Shown here: positions 6,269 to 9,544 of the stretch, one piece after another
How the letters are laid out: each line of letters starts with the position of its first letter
Position numbering within the stretch: position 1 is the stretch's first letter
Assembly (NCBI GenBank): GCA_051745265.1
Contig: JBNJDW010000062.1
Location: forward strand, 1 to 9,544
Source of the DNA: JBNJDW01 sp051745265
GTDB lineage: Bacteria > Pseudomonadota > Alphaproteobacteria > Micavibrionales > CSBR16-224
Direction: 5' to 3'
DNA length: 9,544 nucleotides
Made by a program: the position numbers and the translations under genes
The notes under the pieces: model-generated
The model's input: only the letters and a program-made list of their open reading frames with translations
The model's database searches: none
Told to the model about the DNA's origin: nothing

Positions 6269-7645
6269 TTAGGCGGCGGTTAGGATTTTTCCATCTTGCG
6301 TGATCAGACTGCCGGACACACTGTTGGCAAAGGCCTGTTCGATTTTAACTTCAACAATTTGACCATATAGCCGTTCGTTGGCTGTAATATGAACAGATTG
6401 CATATAAGGGGACCGGCCATGCATCTGACCTTCGCGGCTGCCCTTACGGTCCAGCAGCACCGGCAGAGTCATGCCAATCGTGTTTTCATTAAAGGCCTGC
6501 TGTTGTTCGTTTAACAGCGCTTGCAGTTCCTGCAGGCGGCGGGATTTAATATCTTCGCGTACCATGCCGCCCATATTGGCGCCGGGCGTACCCGGGCGCG
6601 GGCTGTATTTAAAGGAATAGCATGAGGTATAGCCGATATCTTCAACCAGTTTTAGGGTTGCGGCATGGTCATCTTCCGTCTCGCCGGGAAAGCCAACGAT
6701 AAAATCAGAAGACAGGGCCAGATCCGGCTGCGCTGTCCGCAGTTTATCAATAATCCGGCGATAGTCATCTGCCGTATGTTTGCGGTTCATCAGCTTTAGA
6801 ATGCGGTCCGATCCGCTTTGTACCGGCAGGTGCAGGAAAGGCATCAATTTATCAACTTCGCCATGCGCCTTGATCAGGTCGTCATCCATATCGCGCGGAT
6901 GTGATGTCGTGTAGCGGATACGGTCAAGACCATCAAGTTCCGCGAGTTCCCGAATCAGCCGTCCGAGGCCCCAGGTTTTTCCATGTTCATCCACGCCGTG
7001 ATAGGCGTTGACATTCTGGCCCAGCAGGTTGATTTCACGGACACCGTTTGAAAGCATCCGGCGGGCTTCTTCCATGATTTGTGCCACAGGGCGTGAATAT
7101 TCTGATCCGCGGGTATAGGGCACAACGCAGAAGGTGCAGAATTTATCGCAGCCTTCCTGAACGGATAAAAAGGCACTGACCCCCTGATCATGTGATTCTT
7201 CGGGCAGGGTATCGAATTTATTATCTGTGGTCAGTTCTGTATTCACAATCCGGGCATTGCCATAGGCGCCGATGGCTTTTGCCACCATTTCCGGCAGATC
7301 CTGATAGGTCTGCGGGCCAAAGACCATGTCGACATAGGGGGCGCGTTCCATAATGAACTCACCCTCAGCCTGCGCGACGCAACCGGCAACGGCCAACAGG
7401 GCTTTGCTGCCTTGTTTGGTTTTGTTTTCTTTCAAAGGCTTTAAGCGGCCAAGTTCAGAGAAAACCTTTTCAGTCGCCTTTTCACGGATATGACAGGTAT
7501 TAAGAATAATCATATCTGCGTCATCAGGGGTCTCGACCATTTTGTAGCCAAGGGGCGCGAGAATATCGACCATGCGGTGACTGTCATAAACATTCATCTG
7601 ACAGCCCCAGGTTTTGATAAAGAGTTTTTTATGATCCTGTGCCAT
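6269..7645 (-). CDS. miaB: tRNA-2-methylthio-N6-dimethylallyladenosine synthase
   Basis: Radical-SAM methylthiotransferase that turns i6A37 into ms2i6A37 in tRNAs reading UNN codons, stabilising codon pairing. The 458 residues contain the N-terminal cluster ligands Cys15 (TWGCQMN), Cys51 (NTCHIR) and Cys89 (AGCVAQ), the radical-SAM CX3CX2C motif Cys166, Cys170, Cys173 (EGCDKFCTFCVVPYTRG), the DFIVGFPGET segment (about 314-323), and a C-terminal TRAM domain (about 394-447). The ATG at 7645 is chosen because family members begin just before FIKTWGCQMN, although its ribosome site (AGG three bases upstream) is poor. The ATG at 7726 would add 27 atypical residues and would span a candidate promoter. 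It leads the leftward block and is divergent from the unknown secreted-protein gene. Confidence 0.96.
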   Translation of the reverse strand: MAQDHKKLFIKTWGCQMNVYDSHRMVDILAPLGYKMVETPDDADMIILNTCHIREKATEKVFSELGRLKPLKENKTKQGSKALLAVAGCVAQAEGEFIMERAPYVDMVFGPQTYQDLPEMVAKAIGAYGNARIVNTELTTDNKFDTLPEESHDQGVSAFLSVQEGCDKFCTFCVVPYTRGSEYSRPVAQIMEEARRMLSNGVREINLLGQNVNAYHGVDEHGKTWGLGRLIRELAELDGLDRIRYTTSHPRDMDDDLIKAHGEVDKLMPFLHLPVQSGSDRILKLMNRKHTADDYRRIIDKLRTAQPDLALSSDFIVGFPGETEDDHAATLKLVEDIGYTSCYSFKYSPRPGTPGANMGGMVREDIKSRRLQELQALLNEQQQAFNENTIGMTLPVLLDRKGSREGQMHGRSPYMQSVHITANERLYGQIVEVKIEQAFANSVSGSLITQDGKILTAA

Positions 7646-7680
7646 GAACCTGCCGTTTTTATTGATTTTGATTGCAGGTC

Positions 7681-7710
7681 TTATAAAACATATTCGGCTT
7701 GATCTGTCGA
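7681..7710 (-). promoter_or_regulatory. Weak candidate promoter of miaB
   Basis: On the minus strand TCGACA (7710-7705) and TTATAA (7686-7681) are 18 bases apart, placing a start site about 30 bases before the chosen miaB ATG. The -35 fits five of six consensus bases but the -10 is weak, so this is tentative. Confidence 0.3.
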
Positions 7711-7809
7711 GTCTTTTCTTAGACATAATTCTGGATCGGTGGTAAAAACCGCTCCTGAATTCGGGCTGAATTTTTCTTGGTTGAAAAGCATTGACTTTAA
7801 GTCTGTAAC

Positions 7810-7839
7810 TTGCAACTTTGCTGTCTTCTGTTGTAAAAT
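7810..7839 (+). promoter_or_regulatory. Candidate promoter of the unknown secreted-protein gene
   Basis: TTGCAA (7810-7815) and TAAAAT (7834-7839) are 18 bases apart on the plus strand, 39 bases before the ATG at 7878. An A/T-rich stretch (TATATAAAAA, 7844-7853) follows. A better -35, TTGACT at 7791-7796, lacks a matching -10 at normal spacing. The rest of the 232-base divergent region shows no clear operator. Confidence 0.35.
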
Positions 7840-7877
7840 AACTTATATAAAAATTTCATTCTGGTGGAGAATTCATA

Positions 7878-8363
7878 ATGCATGTCAGAGCTTTCCTGTC
7901 TGTAATCGGTTTAACCCTATTCTTTGGTACAGGGCCTGCGGCCGCGGCCGGGGGCTGTTATTCCGACTTTGAGCTGGAGGCAGAGCAGGGGCTGCGCATC
8001 CATAGTGAACTTATGGTCATTGGTCTGACCTGCCAAAAAGCACCGGGCGGATCGGGCCTGTACGGCAAATACCGGACCTTTACGCGAAAGAATCAGTACC
8101 TGCTGGAAGAATATGAAACCAGCCTGATGAATCATTACCGGAACAGTGGCCAGAATCCATCACGGGCTCTGCATAATCTGCGTACCGGTCTTGCCAATGA
8201 AATTTCTGAAAAAGCGATTATGATGAATGTCAGTACCTTTTGCCGCCATTATGGCGGCCGGGTCGAAAAGGCACTGAACATGAATCATGACACGATCCGC
8301 CGCTGGGCTCGTAAAGAATGGCCAAGCCAGCCGCCGACAAAGCCTCTCTGCCAGAATCTGTAA
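7878..8363 (+). CDS. Secreted protein of unknown function with four cysteines, 161 aa
   Basis: I do not recognise a family. The ATG at 7878 follows GGTGGAGA (7863-7870) by seven bases, a good ribosome site. The N-terminus is a clear Sec signal peptide: positive residue at 4, hydrophobic core about 5-17, and an Ala run at 21-24 giving cleavage near residue 23-24. The predicted mature protein is about 137 residues, contains Cys27, Cys52, Cys122 and Cys158, and is mostly predicted helical, with a charged and aromatic segment (YRTFTRKNQYLLEEYE) and a basic C-terminal half (RRWARKEWPSQPP). Four cysteines in an exported protein suggest two disulfides. AGGC before Cys27 is not a proper lipobox. The gene is alone between the divergent miaB and the downstream symporter, with a hairpin after it, so it may be its own transcription unit. 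Good start signals and mature composition argue that it is real. Confidence 0.8.
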   Translation: MHVRAFLSVIGLTLFFGTGPAAAAGGCYSDFELEAEQGLRIHSELMVIGLTCQKAPGGSGLYGKYRTFTRKNQYLLEEYETSLMNHYRNSGQNPSRALHNLRTGLANEISEKAIMMNVSTFCRHYGGRVEKALNMNHDTIRRWARKEWPSQPPTKPLCQNL

Positions 8364-8401
8364 TCGTACTACATGGCATTGAACAAGAGAATTAAGGTAA
8401 A

Positions 8402-8451
8402 AAGGAAGCGTGGAAGAGATGGTTCTATAACATCTTACCACCGCTTTCCTT
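8402..8451 (+). terminator. Long imperfect hairpin after the secreted-protein gene, possible terminator
   Basis: The arms 8402-8421 and 8431-8451 pair through AAGGAA/TTCCTT, GCG/CGC, TGG/CCA and AGATG/CATCT with small bulges around a 9-base loop. It begins 38 bases after the stop at 8363. There is no T-run after it, so it may be a factor-assisted terminator or mRNA-stabilising structure. The rest of 8364-8532 holds only a weak promoter-like TATGAT (8488-8493) without a good -35. Confidence 0.35.
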
Positions 8452-8532
8452 ATGCCTAAAAATTCACCCTTTATTCCGCTATAACGCTATGATACTGTAA
8501 TCCCTGAATAAAAACCATATCGGGGATTATAG

Positions 8533-9544
8533 ATGCATTCATTTTCCAGGCTTGTTCTTGCCGTTACGCTCCTGTTTTTGACAACACTTCCCGCTTTTGC
8601 GCAGGAAGACGCAGCACCGGCAGGGGAAGAGGTTACTGTTATCTCTTTTGATCAGCGCGTGGATGAATTTATTGCACCGGTGGCGGATGCGTTCTCCGGC
8701 ATTGTCTTTTACAGTGTTGAAATTTTCGGCAGCACCCCTGAGGTACCTTTAAAACTGCCGTTGATTCTGGCCTGGCTGGTTTTTGCCGCTGTGTTTTTTA
8801 CCTTTTATTTCGGCTTTATCAATATCCGCTTTTTTAATTATGCCTGGCGGCTTTTATTTGAAAACCCCAAAAGCGATGAAATATCCAGCGAAGGTGAGAT
8901 CAGCCGCTTTAAAGCGCTGAGTACCAGTGTTTCCGGAACTGTCGGGCTTGGTAACATTGCCGGCGTTGCCGTGGCCATTTCGGTCGGTGGCCCGGGGGCC
9001 ATGGTCTGGATGATATTTATGGGCATTTTCGGCATGTCGACCAAGTTTGTCGAATGTGCCATGGGGGTGCGTTATCGTCACCAGACCGCTGAGGGGCATT
9101 TTTCCGGCGGGCCGATGTATTACCTGAAAGAAGGTTTTGCCGAACGGGGCTGGCCCAAACTGGGCTGGAGCTTTGGCGCATTCTTTTCAATATGCTGTAT
9201 CGGCGGCGCGCTTGGCGGCGGTAATATGTTTCAGGTCAATCAGGCTTTTCAGCAGTTTGTGAATGTTACAGGCGGTGAAGCCAGCTTTATGGCCGATAAG
9301 GGCTGGTTATTCGGTCTGATTGTGGCTTGTCTGGTGGCCGCTGTGATTATTGGCGGTATTCGTTCAATTGCCAATGTCGCCTCGAAAATTGTACCGGTTA
9401 TGGCGCTGGTCTATTTTATTGGTGCGGCCGGTGTCATTATCATGAATATTGAGGCTGTCCCTGCGGCGATCGGCACCATTTTCAGAAGTGCCTTTGATCT
9501 GAGCGCGCTTGGCGGTGGTTTCCTGGGCGCTATTATTCAGGGTG
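8533..9544 (+). CDS. Alanine/glycine:cation symporter (AGCS family), N-terminal 337 residues, runs off window
   Basis: Inner-membrane sodium-coupled (or proton-coupled) importer of alanine or glycine, AGCS family. The ATG at 8533 has GGGGA (8522-8526) six bases upstream. The protein opens with a signal-peptide-like segment (1-23, ending in AFAQ) and a polar linker, then QRVDEFIAPVADAFSGIVFY and the first clear membrane helix (about 76-97). Family signatures follow: GTVGLGNIAGVAVAISVGGP (135-154), KFVECAMGVRYR (171-182), the GGPMYYL segment (192-198), GGGNMFQVNQ (about 228-237) and GGIRSIANVASKIVPVMA (274-291). Further helices are evident around 156-170, 211-226, 258-275 and 287-304. The frame is open to the last base, so the C-terminal part is missing. 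The exact substrate cannot be told. It probably has its own transcription start after the hairpin at 8402-8451. Confidence 0.92.
   Translation, partial: MHSFSRLVLAVTLLFLTTLPAFAQEDAAPAGEEVTVISFDQRVDEFIAPVADAFSGIVFYSVEIFGSTPEVPLKLPLILAWLVFAAVFFTFYFGFINIRFFNYAWRLLFENPKSDEISSEGEISRFKALSTSVSGTVGLGNIAGVAVAISVGGPGAMVWMIFMGIFGMSTKFVECAMGVRYRHQTAEGHFSGGPMYYLKEGFAERGWPKLGWSFGAFFSICCIGGALGGGNMFQVNQAFQQFVNVTGGEASFMADKGWLFGLIVACLVAAVIIGGIRSIANVASKIVPVMALVYFIGAAGVIIMNIEAVPAAIGTIFRSAFDLSALGGGFLGAIIQG

Noticed and set aside
7646..7726. Longer MiaB start at ATG 7726
   Set aside because: The extra 27 residues do not resemble the family N-terminus, there is no good ribosome site, and they would cover the candidate promoter.
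7950..7960. Possible lipobox (AGGC before Cys27) in the unknown secreted protein
   Set aside because: It lacks the usual Leu at -3, and the Ala run just before it fits ordinary signal peptidase I cleavage better.
8160..8441. 93-codon minus-strand frame over the end of the unknown gene
   Set aside because: The plus-strand frame there has a good ribosome site and signal peptide; this one has neither.
8477..8492. Tandem octamers CGCTATAA/CGCTATGA before the symporter gene
   Set aside because: Two imperfect copies of eight bases in A/T-rich DNA are easily due to chance, and no matching -35 supports a strong promoter.
8838..9099. Minus-strand frames inside the symporter gene
   Set aside because: They are antisense to strongly conserved AGCS motifs and show no protein-like features of their own.

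Overview
The window is ordinary chromosomal DNA from a Gram-negative bacterium, most likely an alphaproteobacterium of moderate GC content. Protein motifs, the presence of lnt, and the order miaB - phoH-type ATPase - ybeY - corC - lnt - small HTH regulator all point that way. The lnt/HTH-regulator pair recalls actA (an lnt homologue) next to phrR in Sinorhizobium. I cannot place the organism to order. I see no prophage, insertion sequence with an intact transposase, CRISPR array, tRNA or rRNA, and no stretch of 300 bases without a gene.

Layout. Bases 1-533 (+) hold the 3' end of guaB (IMP dehydrogenase). It converges on a leftward gene block, with a perfect 19-bp inverted repeat (594-637) between them that probably ends transcription from both sides. 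From 7645 down to 673, everything is on the minus strand: miaB (tRNA methylthiolation), a PhoH-like ATPase, a 142-base gap with a good promoter, a second PhoH-family ATPase of the YbeZ type, ybeY (RNase), corC (CBS-domain protein), lnt (apolipoprotein N-acyltransferase) and a 142-residue XRE-type regulator. ybeZ-ybeY and ybeY-corC overlap by 8 bases and corC-lnt are 2 bases apart, so these are almost certainly co-transcribed and translationally coupled. To the right, on the plus strand and divergent from miaB, lie a small secreted protein of unknown function (7878-8363) and the first 337 residues of an alanine/glycine:cation symporter (8533 to the window end).

How the genes fit together. The minus-strand block joins tRNA modification (MiaB), RNA maturation and ribosome quality control (YbeY with its YbeZ partner), a CorC-type protein and lipoprotein maturation (Lnt), a linkage long known in proteobacteria. 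It is closed by a regulator that may control its own promoter: a near-perfect 21-bp palindrome overlaps the -35 box just ahead of it, at the lnt stop codon.

No new defence or mobile system is evident. The points most worth a second look are the candidate operator at 1144-1164, the leader of ybeZ (promoter, hairpin with U-tract, TTG start inside a small hairpin), the tandem PhoH paralogues, the Gly/Asn/His-rich tract in CorC, and the unknown secreted four-cysteine protein.
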